Shown: piece by piece, positions 19,992-30,771 of the stretch
Numbering within the stretch: the first letter of the stretch is position 1
How the letters are laid out: each line of letters opens with the position of its first letter
DNA from: SAR86 cluster bacterium SAR86A
GTDB taxonomy: Bacteria; Pseudomonadota; Gammaproteobacteria; Magnimaribacterales; D2472
DNA length: 64,000 nucleotides
Direction of reading: 5' to 3'
Assembly: GCA_000252525.1 (NCBI GenBank)
Contig: JH611156.1
Span: 166,219 to 230,218, forward strand
Made by a program: the position numbers and the translations under genes
The notes under the pieces: generated by a model
What the model was told of the DNA's origin: nothing
What the model saw: the letters and a program-made list of their open reading frames with translations, nothing else
Databases searched by the model: none

Positions 19992-20452
19992 AGGTTTTTT
20001 ACTTCATTTAATACTTCATCGACATGACCTTTAACTTTAACCGATCTCCATTCTCTTTTAACTTTACCAGCCTTATCTATCAAAAATGTTGATCTATCGA
20101 CACCCAAGTATTGTTTCCCATACATTGATTTCATTTTCATTACATCAAAAGCATTACACATTTTTTCATCTGGATCTGATAATAATTCAAAAGGAAAAGA
20201 CTGTTTCGATTTAAAGTTTTCGTGTGATTTAACGCTATCCCTTGATACACCAAGAATTTCAGTGTCATATTTTTTAAATTCTTTGTAGTTATCTCTGAAA
20301 TCCTGACCCTCTGTTGTACATCCAGGGGTGCTATCTTTTGGATAAAAATAGATAACAAGATTTTTGTTTGAAAAATCTTTATTTGAGAAAGTTTTATTAT
20401 TGGTGCATTCTCCTTGAAACGCTGGACATTTTTTGCCTTCTAGATTACTCAT
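19988..20452 (-). CDS. bcp: Thioredoxin-dependent peroxiredoxin Bcp
   Basis: VIYFYPKDSTPGCTTEGQDFRDNYKEFKKYDTEILGVSRDSVKSH. Confidence 0.95.
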   Translation of the reverse strand: MSNLEGKKCPAFQGECTNNKTFSNKDFSNKNLVIYFYPKDSTPGCTTEGQDFRDNYKEFKKYDTEILGVSRDSVKSHENFKSKQSFPFELLSDPDEKMCNAFDVMKMKSMYGKQYLGVDRSTFLIDKAGKVKREWRSVKVKGHVDEVLNEVKNL

Positions 20453-20520
20453 GTTTTTTATTCCTTATGACAGTTATTTTTATAATAGTGTATAGTCTTA
20501 TTTTACTTAATTATAAAACG

Positions 20521-21408
20521 ATGCAAGAGTTGAATGGAAGTTTTGTAGCATTAGTTTCTCCCATGAAAAGTAATGGAGATATAGACCATAGCGCATTAAA
20601 AAAACTTATTGATTGGCATATTGAAGAAGGGACTGATGGCATTGTTTCAGTTGGAACTACAGGTGAATCAGCAACAGTAAATTTTAATGAACATATCGAA
20701 CTAATCAAATATACAGTTGATTATGTTAACAACAGAGTTCCTGTCATTGCGGGAACTGGAGCAAACTCTACTTCTGAAGCTCTTGATTTAACAATTGAAT
20801 CTGAAAAAAATGGAGCAGATTATGCTCTTCTAGTAACTCCTTATTACAATAAGCCAACTCAGGCTGGTTTGATAAAACACTACACAAAGATCGCTGATTC
20901 TTGCAACATACCACAAATTTTATATAACGTTCCCTCCAGAACTTCATGTGATTTACTTCCAGAAACAGTAAAGCATCTATCCAATCATAAGAATATTGTT
21001 GGAATTAAAGAAGCTGTGAATGACAAACAAAGAATAAATGATTTAATAAACATTTCTAAAGATAACGATAACTTTAAAATTTTATCGGGCGATGATCCGA
21101 CTTTCTGCGAATTTCTTCAATTAGGTGGTGATGGTGTGATTTCAGTAGCAGCAAATGTAATACCCAATGATATTTCAAAAATCTGTAAAGCAGTTCGTAA
21201 TAATAATAATGAAGAAGCAACAGAAATAAATAAAAAATATTTTAATCTATATGAACTGCTATTTATTGAGTCAAATCCAATTCCTGTAAAATGGATGTTA
21301 TATAAAATGGGCCTCATAGACAATATTCTAAGGCTACCATTAATTGAATTAGATACTAAGTATCATGAAATTATTTCAGCTGAGATGATAAAATTACAGT
21401 TAATATGA
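20521..21408 (+). CDS. dapA: 4-hydroxy-tetrahydrodipicolinate synthase
   Basis: GSFVALVSPMKSNGDID...GTDGIVSVGTTGESATV...ALLVTPYYNKPTQ; homology starts at M 20521 inside longer ORF 20368. Confidence 0.95.
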   Translation: MQELNGSFVALVSPMKSNGDIDHSALKKLIDWHIEEGTDGIVSVGTTGESATVNFNEHIELIKYTVDYVNNRVPVIAGTGANSTSEALDLTIESEKNGADYALLVTPYYNKPTQAGLIKHYTKIADSCNIPQILYNVPSRTSCDLLPETVKHLSNHKNIVGIKEAVNDKQRINDLINISKDNDNFKILSGDDPTFCEFLQLGGDGVISVAANVIPNDISKICKAVRNNNNEEATEINKKYFNLYELLFIESNPIPVKWMLYKMGLIDNILRLPLIELDTKYHEIISAEMIKLQLI

Positions 21409-22391
21409 TTAAATATTTTTTAATTTTAGTGACAATGATCTTGATAAGTTCATGTTCATTGTTTGGTGGTTCAGAAGGTTATTTTCCTGATAAGAAATAT
21501 GATTTTTTAGATGAAGAAATTGAAGAGGATATTTCTCTACCAGGTTCTTTATCAAATCCAGATACTGAAAATCATTATCCAGTATCAGATCTTGAGATTA
21601 TTGATGATCAGCTTGAGGTCCCCAAACCAAGACAAATTTTTGCATCATCTGGGAATAGCTCGGTTCAGCTTCGACGATTAGGTGAGTTAATGTGGATTTA
21701 CATAGAAACTCTTCCATCTACCTCTTGGCCAATATCAAAAAATTACTGGGATACTTCTATATATGAAGTTACAAAAGCTGATCCAAACACTGGTGAGATT
21801 GATATTGATTATGACCAAAATACAAAACTTCAAATGCGAGTTGAACACGGCATTAAAGAAGCATCAACTGAGATTTTTCTATACCAAATAAACAAAAGTG
21901 ATGGAACAATCATTAGTAATCCAGATTTTCTTCAAAATCAAATGTCACAAATTGTTGAGTACTTTGCAGAATCAATAAGTAATTTTTCTGGTACTTCACT
22001 TGCAGCGCAAAATTTAAATGAAATGAAAAAAGCAAACATTTTTACAGAGGATGGAAAAACAGTAATTGCATTAGATTTGAATTTTGATAGAGCATGGTCA
22101 TCAGTTAGCAAGGCTTTGGTTGATGCAAATATTGTTACAAATGACAGAGATAGAACCAATGGAATATTTTTTGTTAGCTATGCTCAGGAAGAAGAAGGAG
22201 GATTTTTTGGTCTTTTTGGAAGAAGAAACGAACAAGTAAATCCTGAAGAAATTGTTATTGGTGAAGAATCAGATTTTGAAATTATAATAACTGAAGAAAA
22301 TGATAAAACGTTTGTTCGAGCCGTATCAAAAGATGGTAATATTGAAGAATCTGAACAACTTTTATCGAAAATAAACGAATCTTTAAGCTAA
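21405..22391 (+). CDS. bamC: Outer membrane assembly lipoprotein BamC (NlpB)
   Basis: Lipobox ISSCSLFGG; two BamC-like helix-grip domains; downstream of dapA. Confidence 0.85.
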   Translation: MIKYFLILVTMILISSCSLFGGSEGYFPDKKYDFLDEEIEEDISLPGSLSNPDTENHYPVSDLEIIDDQLEVPKPRQIFASSGNSSVQLRRLGELMWIYIETLPSTSWPISKNYWDTSIYEVTKADPNTGEIDIDYDQNTKLQMRVEHGIKEASTEIFLYQINKSDGTIISNPDFLQNQMSQIVEYFAESISNFSGTSLAAQNLNEMKKANIFTEDGKTVIALDLNFDRAWSSVSKALVDANIVTNDRDRTNGIFFVSYAQEEEGGFFGLFGRRNEQVNPEEIVIGEESDFEIIITEENDKTFVRAVSKDGNIEESEQLLSKINESLS

Positions 22392-23107
22392 TGAATAAAA
22401 TTCAAGAAATAACAAAAGGCAAAGCTAAGTCAATGTTTACTACTGAAAATGATGATCATTTAATAATGCATTTCAGTGATGATACCTCTGCTTTTGATGG
22501 GAAAAAGAAAGAGGCACTTCTCGGTAAAGGCGCTGTTAACAATCAATTTAATGCTTTCATTATGGATCATCTTAAAGAAAATGGTGTAGATACACACCTT
22601 ATTGAGATGATAGATAATACTGATTCACTTGTATATAAATTAGAAATGTTCCCAATTGAATGTGTTATAAGAAATAGAGCATCTGGATCAATTTGTAAGC
22701 GCTTAGGCACAGAGGACGGCTTAGTTTTTGAGAGTCCATTATTTGAGTTTTTTCTCAAAGATGATGATCTTGGTGACCCGCTCATTAATGATGAACACAT
22801 CATTTCTTTTGGATGGGCAAATTTAAGTCAAATAGAAGAAATGAAAAAACAAACATACAAGGTCAATGAAATTTTATCTAAGTTATTTCTTGATTCAGGA
22901 TTAATCTTAGTTGATTTCAAAGTTGAATTTGGAGTGTACAAAGATAAAATTTTGTTAGCCGACGAATTTACACCTGATGGTTGTAGGTTGTGGGATTCAA
23001 AAACAATGAAAAAGATGGACAAAGATCGTTTTAGGCAAGGCCTCGGCGATGTTGTTGAATCATATCATCAAGTAGCTGATAGATTGGGCATGAATATAGA
23101 AACTTGA
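22391..23107 (+). CDS. purC: SAICAR synthase
   Basis: ITKGKAKSMFTTENDDHLIMHFSDDTSAFDGKKK...ECVIRNRASGSICKRLG...LADEFTPDGCRLWD. Confidence 0.96.
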   Translation: MNKIQEITKGKAKSMFTTENDDHLIMHFSDDTSAFDGKKKEALLGKGAVNNQFNAFIMDHLKENGVDTHLIEMIDNTDSLVYKLEMFPIECVIRNRASGSICKRLGTEDGLVFESPLFEFFLKDDDLGDPLINDEHIISFGWANLSQIEEMKKQTYKVNEILSKLFLDSGLILVDFKVEFGVYKDKILLADEFTPDGCRLWDSKTMKKMDKDRFRQGLGDVVESYHQVADRLGMNIET

Positions 23108-23124
23108 CTAAAATAGTCGGGTAT
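23100..23124 (+). promoter_or_regulatory. IscR type-1-like binding site overlapping promoter of iscR
   Basis: AAACTTGACTAAAATAGTCGGGTAT; one mismatch to E. coli type 1 consensus ATASYYGACTRWWWYAGTCRRSTAT. Confidence 0.8.
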
Positions 23125-23131
23125 TTATAAT
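23104..23131 (+). promoter_or_regulatory. Sigma70-type promoter of iscR
   Basis: TTGACT (23104-23109) - 16 nt - TATAAT (23126-23131). Confidence 0.75.
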
Positions 23132-23137
23132 GCATGC

Positions 23138-23572
23138 GTGAGATTAACTACTAAAAGCAAATATGCAGTTAGCGCACTTACTGAGTTAAGCTTTTTACAA
23201 TCTTCTGGTCCGGTTTCTTTGAGCGATATATCAAATAATCAAAATATAGAGCTTAATTATCTAGAGCAGATCTTTCGTAAGCTTAGAATTGCAGGCATCG
23301 TTAAAAGCATTAGAGGCAGAAATGGAGGCTATTTGTATGCAAAAGACCCTGCAAATATTTCTGTCAAAGAAGTTATGAATGCTGTAGATGAAGTTCTTGA
23401 TGCAACAAAATGTAATGGGACGTCAAATTGTCATAATGGAAAAAAATGTAGTACACATGACCTATGGCATGAATTAAACAATATAGTTGAAGATTATTTA
23501 GAAAAAATAACCATAAATAGCCTTGTAGAAACATATGATAGCCCATATATTAAGTTTAAAGAGATAAATTAG
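23138..23572 (+). CDS. iscR: Fe-S cluster regulator IscR (Rrf2 family); GTG start
   Basis: [17 protein letters not shown]...[21 protein letters not shown]...[19 protein letters not shown]. Confidence 0.95.
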   Translation: MRLTTKSKYAVSALTELSFLQSSGPVSLSDISNNQNIELNYLEQIFRKLRIAGIVKSIRGRNGGYLYAKDPANISVKEVMNAVDEVLDATKCNGTSNCHNGKKCSTHDLWHELNNIVEDYLEKITINSLVETYDSPYIKFKEIN

Positions 23573-24793
23573 ATGAGCACACAATCAACAATTTATTTGG
23601 ACTACGCATCAACAACACCTGTTGATCCAAGAGTAGCGTCAAAAATGATGGAATTCCTTACTCCAGAAGGTGAGTTTGGAAATCCTGCATCTAGATCACA
23701 TAGATTTGGATGGAAGGCTGATGAAGCTGTAGAGCAAGCAAGATCTCACGTTGCAAATCTTGTGAATTGTGATCCAAGAGAAATAGTTTGGACATCTGGA
23801 GCCACCGAAGCAGACAATTTAGCAATAAAAGGTGTTGCAAGGTTTTATAAGAGTAAAGGCAATCATATAATCACTTCAAAAATAGAACATAAAGCAGTCT
23901 TAGATCCTTGTAGACAACTTGAAAGGGAAGGATTCGAAGTCACTTATTTAGATCCAGATGATGGAGGAGTTATCAGTCCTGAAGCAGTCAAGTCTGCTAT
24001 GAAAGACTCGACAATCTTGGTTTCTATTATGCACATTAATAATGAATTAGGCACTTTGAATAACCTTACAGAAATTGGAGAGATTGTAAGAGAAAAGGGT
24101 GCTTTTTTTCATGTAGATGCTGCACAAAGTACAGGAAAAACAGAAATTGATCTCACTAAGATGCCAGTCGATCTAATGTCGTTTTCTGCTCATAAAACTT
24201 ACGGCCCTAAAGGAATTGGCGCATTATATGTTAGAAGAAAACCAAGAGTGAGACTTGAAGCTTTAATTCATGGAGGTGGCCATGAGAGAGGAATGAGATC
24301 AGGTACTTTAGCAACGCATCAAATAGTTGGAATGGGCGAGGCTTTTAGAATAGCAAAAATAGAAATGGAAAAAGATCTCGCAAAAGTAAATGCTTTTCAT
24401 AAAAGATTTCTCGAGAAAGTTGAAGAAATTGATCACATATACATAAATGGTGACCTAAATAATAAAGTTCCAAATATTCTTAACGTAAGCTTTAATTTCG
24501 TTGAGGGTGAGTCTTTGATCATGGGATTGAAAGATATTGCAGTTTCATCAGGTTCAGCATGTACTTCAGCTAGTCTTGAGCCTTCATACGTTCTTAGAGC
24601 TCTTGGAAGAAAAGATGAACTCGCACATAGTTCAATTAGGTTTTCTTTTGGAAGATTTACAAGTGATGAAGACGTAGATAATACTTTAAAGATTTTAGGA
24701 AATGTAGTTCATCGATTAAGGGAGCTTTCGCCACTTTGGGAGATGCACTTAGACGGTATTGATTTAGATACTGTAGAATGGAATACACATTAG
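23573..24793 (+). CDS. iscS: Cysteine desulfurase IscS
   Basis: [15 protein letters not shown]...[46 protein letters not shown]...[21 protein letters not shown]. Confidence 0.97.
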   Translation: MSTQSTIYLDYASTTPVDPRVASKMMEFLTPEGEFGNPASRSHRFGWKADEAVEQARSHVANLVNCDPREIVWTSGATEADNLAIKGVARFYKSKGNHIITSKIEHKAVLDPCRQLEREGFEVTYLDPDDGGVISPEAVKSAMKDSTILVSIMHINNELGTLNNLTEIGEIVREKGAFFHVDAAQSTGKTEIDLTKMPVDLMSFSAHKTYGPKGIGALYVRRKPRVRLEALIHGGGHERGMRSGTLATHQIVGMGEAFRIAKIEMEKDLAKVNAFHKRFLEKVEEIDHIYINGDLNNKVPNILNVSFNFVEGESLIMGLKDIAVSSGSACTSASLEPSYVLRALGRKDELAHSSIRFSFGRFTSDEDVDNTLKILGNVVHRLRELSPLWEMHLDGIDLDTVEWNTH

Positions 24794-24802
24794 GAGTTAG
24801 AA

Positions 24803-25207
24803 ATGGCTTACAGTAAAAAAGTTGTTGAAAAGTTTGAAAATACGCTTAATAACCCTGAGGCATTCAAGGTTGGAAGATTTGATCCGAAAGAAACTAATGT
24901 TGGTACAGGAATGGTTGGTGCGCCAGCTTGTGGCGATGTAATGAAACTTCAGATTAAGTGTGAGCCAAAGGGCAATACTCATATTATCAAGGATGTTAAA
25001 TTTAAAACTTATGGTTGTGGATCAGCGATTGCATCTGCGAGTGAACTAGTCGATATGCTAATTGGTAAAACACTAGAGGAAGCTAAAGCCATCAAAAATG
25101 TTGAAATTGTTGAAGCTCTTGAACTTCCGCCAATAAAGATCCATTGCTCTGTTTTAGCAGAAGATTCAATAAGACAAGCTATAGAAGACTACGAGTCAAA
25201 ACAGTAA
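24803..25207 (+). CDS. iscU: Fe-S scaffold IscU
   Basis: MAYSKKVVEKFENTLNNPEAF...VGAPACGDVMKLQIK...KTYGCGSAIASAS...LPPIKIHCSVLAEDSI. Confidence 0.97.
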   Translation: MAYSKKVVEKFENTLNNPEAFKVGRFDPKETNVGTGMVGAPACGDVMKLQIKCEPKGNTHIIKDVKFKTYGCGSAIASASELVDMLIGKTLEEAKAIKNVEIVEALELPPIKIHCSVLAEDSIRQAIEDYESKQ

Positions 25208-25211
25208 AAAA

Positions 25212-25553
25212 ATGAGTACATTTACTCCCTCAGAACTAAATTTCTCTGATAGTGCTATAAATCATTTTAGTGAAATGATCAGTTCACGCGGAAAGGGAGT
25301 TGGTGTAAAAATCGGTGTGAAAAAAGCTGGATGTTCTGGATATGAGTATTTTTTTGACTTTGTAGACAACGATTTAGATGATCACATATGTTTTAAAAAG
25401 AAAGAATTTAACATTTATGTTGACAACATAAGTATAGATTTCTTGAAGGGAAGTCTTGTTGACTATGTAGATGATGGCCTTAATAAAGGTATCAAGTTTG
25501 TTAATCCAAATGCAAAAGCTGTATGCGGATGTGGCGAAAGCTTTACGATCTAA
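25212..25553 (+). CDS. iscA: Fe-S assembly protein IscA
   Basis: VKKAGCSGYEYFFDF...NPNAKAVCGCGESFTI. Confidence 0.95.
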   Translation: MSTFTPSELNFSDSAINHFSEMISSRGKGVGVKIGVKKAGCSGYEYFFDFVDNDLDDHICFKKKEFNIYVDNISIDFLKGSLVDYVDDGLNKGIKFVNPNAKAVCGCGESFTI

Positions 25554-25557
25554 CAAA

Positions 25558-25899
25558 ATGGCAAAAATAAAAATATGGCCTCATGAGGAAATTTGTCCTA
25601 ATGGTGCTGAGATAGAATCTCTACCAGATGAAACAATTTGTGAGGCAGCACTCAGAAATAATATTAAGATCGAACATGCTTGTGAGATGTCATGTGCTTG
25701 TACTACTTGCCACTGTATTATTAGAAAAGGTTTTGATTCTCTCGATGAGGCCAGTGATATGGAAGAAGACCTTCTTGATAAAGCATGGGGTTTAGAACAA
25801 ACTTCAAGACTTAGTTGTCAAACCATACCTCCAGACAATGAAGAAATTGAAATAGAGTTACCAAAATATAATATAAATATGGTGTCAGAGGATCATTAA
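25558..25899 (+). CDS. fdx: Isc-type [2Fe-2S] ferredoxin
   Basis: KIWPHEEICPNGAEIE...NNIKIEHACEMSCACTTCHCIIRKGFDSL; ATG 25558 inside longer ORF 25471. Confidence 0.95.
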   Translation: MAKIKIWPHEEICPNGAEIESLPDETICEAALRNNIKIEHACEMSCACTTCHCIIRKGFDSLDEASDMEEDLLDKAWGLEQTSRLSCQTIPPDNEEIEIELPKYNINMVSEDH

Positions 25900-26102
25900 T
25901 GCAAAAACTGGATTGGCTAGATGTTTTAGATATTGCTATCGAACTGAACGAATTATATCCAGAGATAGATCCTCAATGGATTAGCTTCCCAGACTTACAT
26001 AAGAAAATATGTGATCTTGAAAACTTTTGTGGTGATCCAGCAAAATCAAATGAAAAAATTCTTGAGGCAATTCAATCGAACTGGATTGAAGAATATCAAT
26101 AA
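25899..26102 (+). CDS. iscX: IscX
   Basis: LDWLDVLDIAIELNELYPEIDPQWISFPDLHKKI; last gene of isc operon. Confidence 0.93.
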   Translation: MQKLDWLDVLDIAIELNELYPEIDPQWISFPDLHKKICDLENFCGDPAKSNEKILEAIQSNWIEEYQ

Positions 26103-26141
26103 GATTAATATATAATAGCTGCAATTTTACGAGGTACATAC

Positions 26142-26567
26142 ATGGCTATTGAAAAAACTTTATCAATAATCAAACCAGACGCTGTGGGAAAAAATCTCAT
26201 TGGCAAGATTATTTCAAGATTTGAAGATAATGGACTTTGTGTAGTTGCTGCAAAGTTAATTCATTTATCAGATGATATGGCATCTGGATTTTATGCTGAA
26301 CATGAAGGAAAACCTTTTTTTGATGATTTAAAGAAATTTATGACATCTGGACCGGTTTTTGTTCAGGTTCTTGAAGGAGAAAATGCAGTTCAAAAGAATC
26401 GTGAATTAATGGGAAGTACTAATCCTCAAGAGGCTGAATCTGGAACAATAAGAGCTGATTTTGCTAATAGTATTGATGCTAATGCTGTTCATGGTTCTGA
26501 TTCTATCTCAAGTGCAAAAAGGGAGATCGAATATTTTTTCAATACTGAAGAGATATTGATTAAGTAG
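26142..26567 (+). CDS. ndk: Nucleoside diphosphate kinase
   Basis: [20 protein letters not shown]...[21 protein letters not shown]. Confidence 0.97.
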   Translation: MAIEKTLSIIKPDAVGKNLIGKIISRFEDNGLCVVAAKLIHLSDDMASGFYAEHEGKPFFDDLKKFMTSGPVFVQVLEGENAVQKNRELMGSTNPQEAESGTIRADFANSIDANAVHGSDSISSAKREIEYFFNTEEILIK

Positions 26568-26568
26568 T

Positions 26569-27648
26569 TTGCAAAATAAAAAAAATCTCCTTGGCTATTC
26601 ACTCGAATCCTTAAAAGATTTCTTTACAGATATTGGGGAGCAATCATATAGAGCTAAGCAAGTTTTAAAATGGATTCATCAGAAAGGTGTACTTGATTTC
26701 TCTGAGATGACAGATTTAAATAAAGATCTCAGAAATAAGCTTAATAACCATGCTTTCATTAAGCCACCTCAGATTGAAGAAGAGTTTATTTCGAATGAAG
26801 GTACAAAAAAATATCTTTTAAAATTAGATTCAGGATCAATGATAGAAATGGTCATTATTCCAGAGGGTAAAAGAAGAACTTTATGTATTTCATCACAAGC
26901 AGGATGTGCATTAGCATGTACATTTTGTGCAACCGGTGCACAAGGATTTGATCAGAACCTAAATAGTAGTGAGATTATTGGCCAGTTATGGCTAGCAAAT
27001 TTTAATAAGAAAAATAATAAACTTATTACTAATGTTGTTTTTATGGGCATGGGAGAACCTTTACTAAATTTTGATGCAGTCATAGAGTCAGCAAAAATTA
27101 TGAAAGATCAGCTTGGATATGGTTTATCTAGAAAAAGAATTACGATTAGTACGGCTGGAATTGTTCCAAACATCAAAAAGCTGAATAATTATGTTGATGT
27201 TTCTTTAGCAATTTCCTTGCATGCATCAAATGATGTTTTAAGAGATGAAATTGTTCCAATCAACAAGAAATATCCCATAGAAAAGCTTTTAAATGCATGC
27301 CAAGATTATCTTGGTAAAGAAAATAAGAGAAAACACGTCACAATTGAATATATCTTAATAAAAAATGTAAATGACTCACTTGAGGATGCAAAAGGCCTTG
27401 TAAAACTCTTATCGAAACTGCCTTGTAAGATAAATCTAATTCCTTTCAATAGCTTTAATGGTTCTAATTATGAAAGACCATGCAATAAAACGATTAACGA
27501 TTTTAAATCTTTTCTTATAAATAAAGGTTTTATTGCAACCCTCAGAACTACAAGAGGTGATGGTGTGGATGCTGCATGTGGCCAACTTGTCGGAAATTTG
27601 ACAAAATCAATTAAAGGAAAGAAGCTGATTTCCCATAAAACAATATAA
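26569..27648 (+). CDS. rlmN: 23S rRNA/tRNA m2A methyltransferase RlmN; TTG start
   Basis: SSQAGCALACTFCATGAQGFDQNL...VFMGMGEPLLNFDAV. Confidence 0.96.
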   Translation: MQNKKNLLGYSLESLKDFFTDIGEQSYRAKQVLKWIHQKGVLDFSEMTDLNKDLRNKLNNHAFIKPPQIEEEFISNEGTKKYLLKLDSGSMIEMVIIPEGKRRTLCISSQAGCALACTFCATGAQGFDQNLNSSEIIGQLWLANFNKKNNKLITNVVFMGMGEPLLNFDAVIESAKIMKDQLGYGLSRKRITISTAGIVPNIKKLNNYVDVSLAISLHASNDVLRDEIVPINKKYPIEKLLNACQDYLGKENKRKHVTIEYILIKNVNDSLEDAKGLVKLLSKLPCKINLIPFNSFNGSNYERPCNKTINDFKSFLINKGFIATLRTTRGDGVDAACGQLVGNLTKSIKGKKLISHKTI

Positions 27649-28397
27649 TGAAGGGCTATTTAAAATCTGCAAGTTCGGTTAAAACTGGTAAAAAATTTTA
27701 CGAATCAAGACTTGCAAAAAATTATTCCATTGATGATGTAGCTGAAATTTTATATATAAATAAAGATTATGTTAGAGCTATTGAATCTGGCAACTTTTCA
27801 ATATTTCCATCAAAGATATTCGCAAAAGCATACTTTGATAAATACAGAAAGTTTTTAGGTATTAATTGTCAACTTCCAGATGTCTTTGATGACATAGAGT
27901 CAAAAGAGCTAAAGAATTTAAAGAAGGAAGTTAGGTTGCCTTATGATTGGAATAAAAAAATAAAAAAATTCTCAGCTATCATAGCCTCATTATTTTTGCT
28001 CGCTTTATTGTTTTACTTTATACCTAATTCAGTTAGCATCTCTGAACAAGATACAACAATCCAAGAAATTAATCCTGAGCGATTAAAACCCCTAGAAGAA
28101 AGTGTATTTAATAATAATATTATTCAAAATAATTCATTTAAAAAAGACAATGAAAATGAAATATTTTTATCATTTACAAGTAGTAGCTGGATTGAAATTT
28201 ATGTTAATAATGAATTAATTGAAGCTCAGCAATTTAAGGCGGGCGATACATACTCACGCAAAGTACAAATTCCTTTTAAAATTGTTGTAGGTAATGCTGA
28301 TTCTTTAAAAGGGACATATAATGGAGAAATGATAGATTTTTCAACAGATAATGATTCATTGTATGGGGTGAAAACAGTACTTTTTGATGATGAATAA
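27648..28397 (+). CDS. rodZ: RodZ-like HTH/transmembrane protein
   Basis: N-terminal HTH ([26 protein letters not shown]), TM, DUF4115-like C-terminus; between rlmN and ispG. Confidence 0.82.
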   Translation: MKGYLKSASSVKTGKKFYESRLAKNYSIDDVAEILYINKDYVRAIESGNFSIFPSKIFAKAYFDKYRKFLGINCQLPDVFDDIESKELKNLKKEVRLPYDWNKKIKKFSAIIASLFLLALLFYFIPNSVSISEQDTTIQEINPERLKPLEESVFNNNIIQNNSFKKDNENEIFLSFTSSSWIEIYVNNELIEAQQFKAGDTYSRKVQIPFKIVVGNADSLKGTYNGEMIDFSTDNDSLYGVKTVLFDDE

Positions 28398-29493
28398 TTG
28401 GATTAAAAGAAAAAAGACTAAGACCATAATGGTTGGAAGTGTTCCTGTTGGCGGTGATAATCCAATCAGTATTCAATCTATGACAAATACTGATACATGT
28501 GATGTCGTTTCAACTGTAAAACAAATTAAAGATTTAGAATTAGCCGGAGCAGATATTGTTAGAGTTTCTGTGCCAGGTTATGAAGAAGCAAAAGCTTTTA
28601 AAGAGATTAAAAAAGCAGTAAATGTTCCATTAGTTGCAGATATTCATTTTGATTACAAAATTGCCCTAGAGGTAGCAGATACTGCCGATTGTTTGAGAAT
28701 AAATCCAGGAAATATTGGTAAAGAGGATAGAGTAAAAGAAGTCATAAATGCGGCGACAGATAACAATGTTCCAATTAGAGTGGGTGTTAACGCAGGGTCT
28801 TTAGAAAAAGATCTTCAGAAAAAGTATGGCGAACCTAATGCAGATGCTCTTGTGGAATCTGCGCTGAGACATGTTGAAATTTTAGATAGATTTAATTTTG
28901 AGAATTATAAAATGAGTCTAAAAGCATCCAATATTGAAATGACAGTTGATGCATACAGAAAAGTATCGGATTTGATTAAACAACCTCTTCATCTAGGGAT
29001 CACTGAGGCAGGTAGTTTTAGAGCAGGTACTGTAAAATCATCTATTGGTGTTGGGATGCTTTTATCAGAGGGAATTGGAGATACAATTAGAATTTCATTA
29101 GCTTCTGATCCTGTAGATGAGATAAAAGTTGGCTGGGATATCTTAAAAAGTTTAAATATTAGAAGCAGAGGCGTAAAAATTATTGCTTGTCCAAGCTGCT
29201 CGAGACAAAATTTTAATGTTATCAAGGTGGTTAACGAATTAGAGCAGCGCCTTGAAGATATTTCAGAAGACATAGAAGTGGCTATTATTGGTTGTTATGT
29301 AAATGGACCAGGCGAAAGTAAAGCTGCAAACATAGGATTGACTGGAGCAAGTCCAAAAAATTTGCTTTATGTAGATGGAGCTCCAAATAAAAAAATATCA
29401 AATGATAACTTAGTTAATGAGCTTGAAGATCAAGTAAGGAAAAAAGTTGCTCAGTCAAAAACTGATTCAGAAAAAATAATTTTGAGGAGTTGA
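28384..29493 (+). CDS. ispG: HMBPP synthase IspG
   Basis: [22 protein letters not shown]...[15 protein letters not shown]...[11 protein letters not shown]. Confidence 0.96.
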   Translation: MMMNNWIKRKKTKTIMVGSVPVGGDNPISIQSMTNTDTCDVVSTVKQIKDLELAGADIVRVSVPGYEEAKAFKEIKKAVNVPLVADIHFDYKIALEVADTADCLRINPGNIGKEDRVKEVINAATDNNVPIRVGVNAGSLEKDLQKKYGEPNADALVESALRHVEILDRFNFENYKMSLKASNIEMTVDAYRKVSDLIKQPLHLGITEAGSFRAGTVKSSIGVGMLLSEGIGDTIRISLASDPVDEIKVGWDILKSLNIRSRGVKIIACPSCSRQNFNVIKVVNELEQRLEDISEDIEVAIIGCYVNGPGESKAANIGLTGASPKNLLYVDGAPNKKISNDNLVNELEDQVRKKVAQSKTDSEKIILRS

Positions 29494-29494
29494 A

Positions 29495-30760
29495 TTGGAT
29501 AAGATAAATTCACTTACAGGCATGCCAGATTTAATTGGTCAAAAGAGCAATGAATCAAATTCATCCAACAAAATTTTTGAAACTGAAATTGCACTAATAA
29601 AAATTTTTGAAAGTTATTCTCTCAATGAAATAAGAACTCCAGCACTTGAAAATGAATCTCTTTTCAATAGGTCTGTTGGAGATTCTTCTGACATTGTAAA
29701 TAAAGAACTTTATACATTTTTAGATAAAAATAAAAAAAAGATTTCTTTAAGACCAGAAGGTACTGCTGGAGTAGCTAGATCTATAATTGAAAAAAAATTG
29801 GACAATGAGACACATAGGTTTTGGTATTTAGGTCCAATGTGGAGATATGAAAGGCCCCAGAAAGGCCGATATAGGCAATTCTATCAGGCTGGCATTGAGT
29901 TATTGGGATATTCAGAGGGATTAGCTGAGCTTGAAATGATTTCAATGATATTATCAATAAATGATGCTCTTGGTATTAAAAATTCAAAAATTAAAATTAA
30001 TCATTTAGGTAACAAAGATGCTAAAGATCAATTTTGTGAAGCTCTGAAGAATTATTTAGAGCCATTTAGTAGCAAGCTTGAAAAACTTGATCTCGATAGA
30101 TTAAATAAGAATCCTCTAAGAGTTCTAGACTCAAAAAGTGAGCAGACTAAAGATATTTTGAAAGACGCACCTAAAATGAATGAATTTGTCTCCAAGGAAT
30201 CTCTAGATTTGCTTAACCTAATCAAAAATAGTTTTTCAGAGCATAATATTGAAATTGATTACTCCCTTGTAAGAGGTCTTGATTATTACACTGGTTTTAT
30301 ATTTGAAGCTATTTCTGATGATTTGGGAGCACAAGACTCATATCTTGGCGGTGGAAGATATGACAATCTTTTCAGTGATTTGGGTGGAAAAAAACTACCA
30401 GCTATTGGTATGGCAATTGGAATTGAAAGATTGGCTGAAATATCAAACTACTCTGTTGAAAATAAAACATTAATATCTTTCATAGTTTTATCTGACAAAA
30501 TTGAGCAAAATGCATATAAAATAGCTCACGAATTTAGATATTTGAACAACAATATAATAATTGAAGTTCAGCTTTCTGATGGGAGCTTAAAATCTAAATT
30601 AAGAAAAGCAAATAAAGATAAAGCAGATTTTGCAATAATTATTGGTGATGAAGAGTTAAAGAATAAAACATTAGTTTTAAAACCTCTTAAAGAGAACGAC
30701 TCAGATCAAAAAATATTAAGCATAGAAGATGCGAAAAAATTTATTAGCTCACTAAATTGA
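29495..30760 (+). CDS. hisS: Histidyl-tRNA synthetase; TTG start
   Basis: LTGMPDLIG...LRPEGTAGVARSI...RYERPQKGRYRQFYQAGIELLG...LVRGLDYYTGFIFE. Confidence 0.96.
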   Translation: MDKINSLTGMPDLIGQKSNESNSSNKIFETEIALIKIFESYSLNEIRTPALENESLFNRSVGDSSDIVNKELYTFLDKNKKKISLRPEGTAGVARSIIEKKLDNETHRFWYLGPMWRYERPQKGRYRQFYQAGIELLGYSEGLAELEMISMILSINDALGIKNSKIKINHLGNKDAKDQFCEALKNYLEPFSSKLEKLDLDRLNKNPLRVLDSKSEQTKDILKDAPKMNEFVSKESLDLLNLIKNSFSEHNIEIDYSLVRGLDYYTGFIFEAISDDLGAQDSYLGGGRYDNLFSDLGGKKLPAIGMAIGIERLAEISNYSVENKTLISFIVLSDKIEQNAYKIAHEFRYLNNNIIIEVQLSDGSLKSKLRKANKDKADFAIIIGDEELKNKTLVLKPLKENDSDQKILSIEDAKKFISSLN

Positions 30761-30771
30761 GAGATTAAATT

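Noticed and set aside
20368-20520. 51-aa hydrophobic N-terminal extension of DapA
   Set aside because: Overlaps divergent bcp start; DapA homology starts at ATG 20521.
25471-25557. N-terminal extension of ferredoxin
   Set aside because: Overlaps iscA coding sequence; Fdx homology begins at ATG 25558.
26086-26116. Possible promoter before ndk (TTGAAG-N19-TATAAT)
   Set aside because: Spacer is long and the -35 poor; TATAAT-like strings are frequent by chance in AT-rich DNA.
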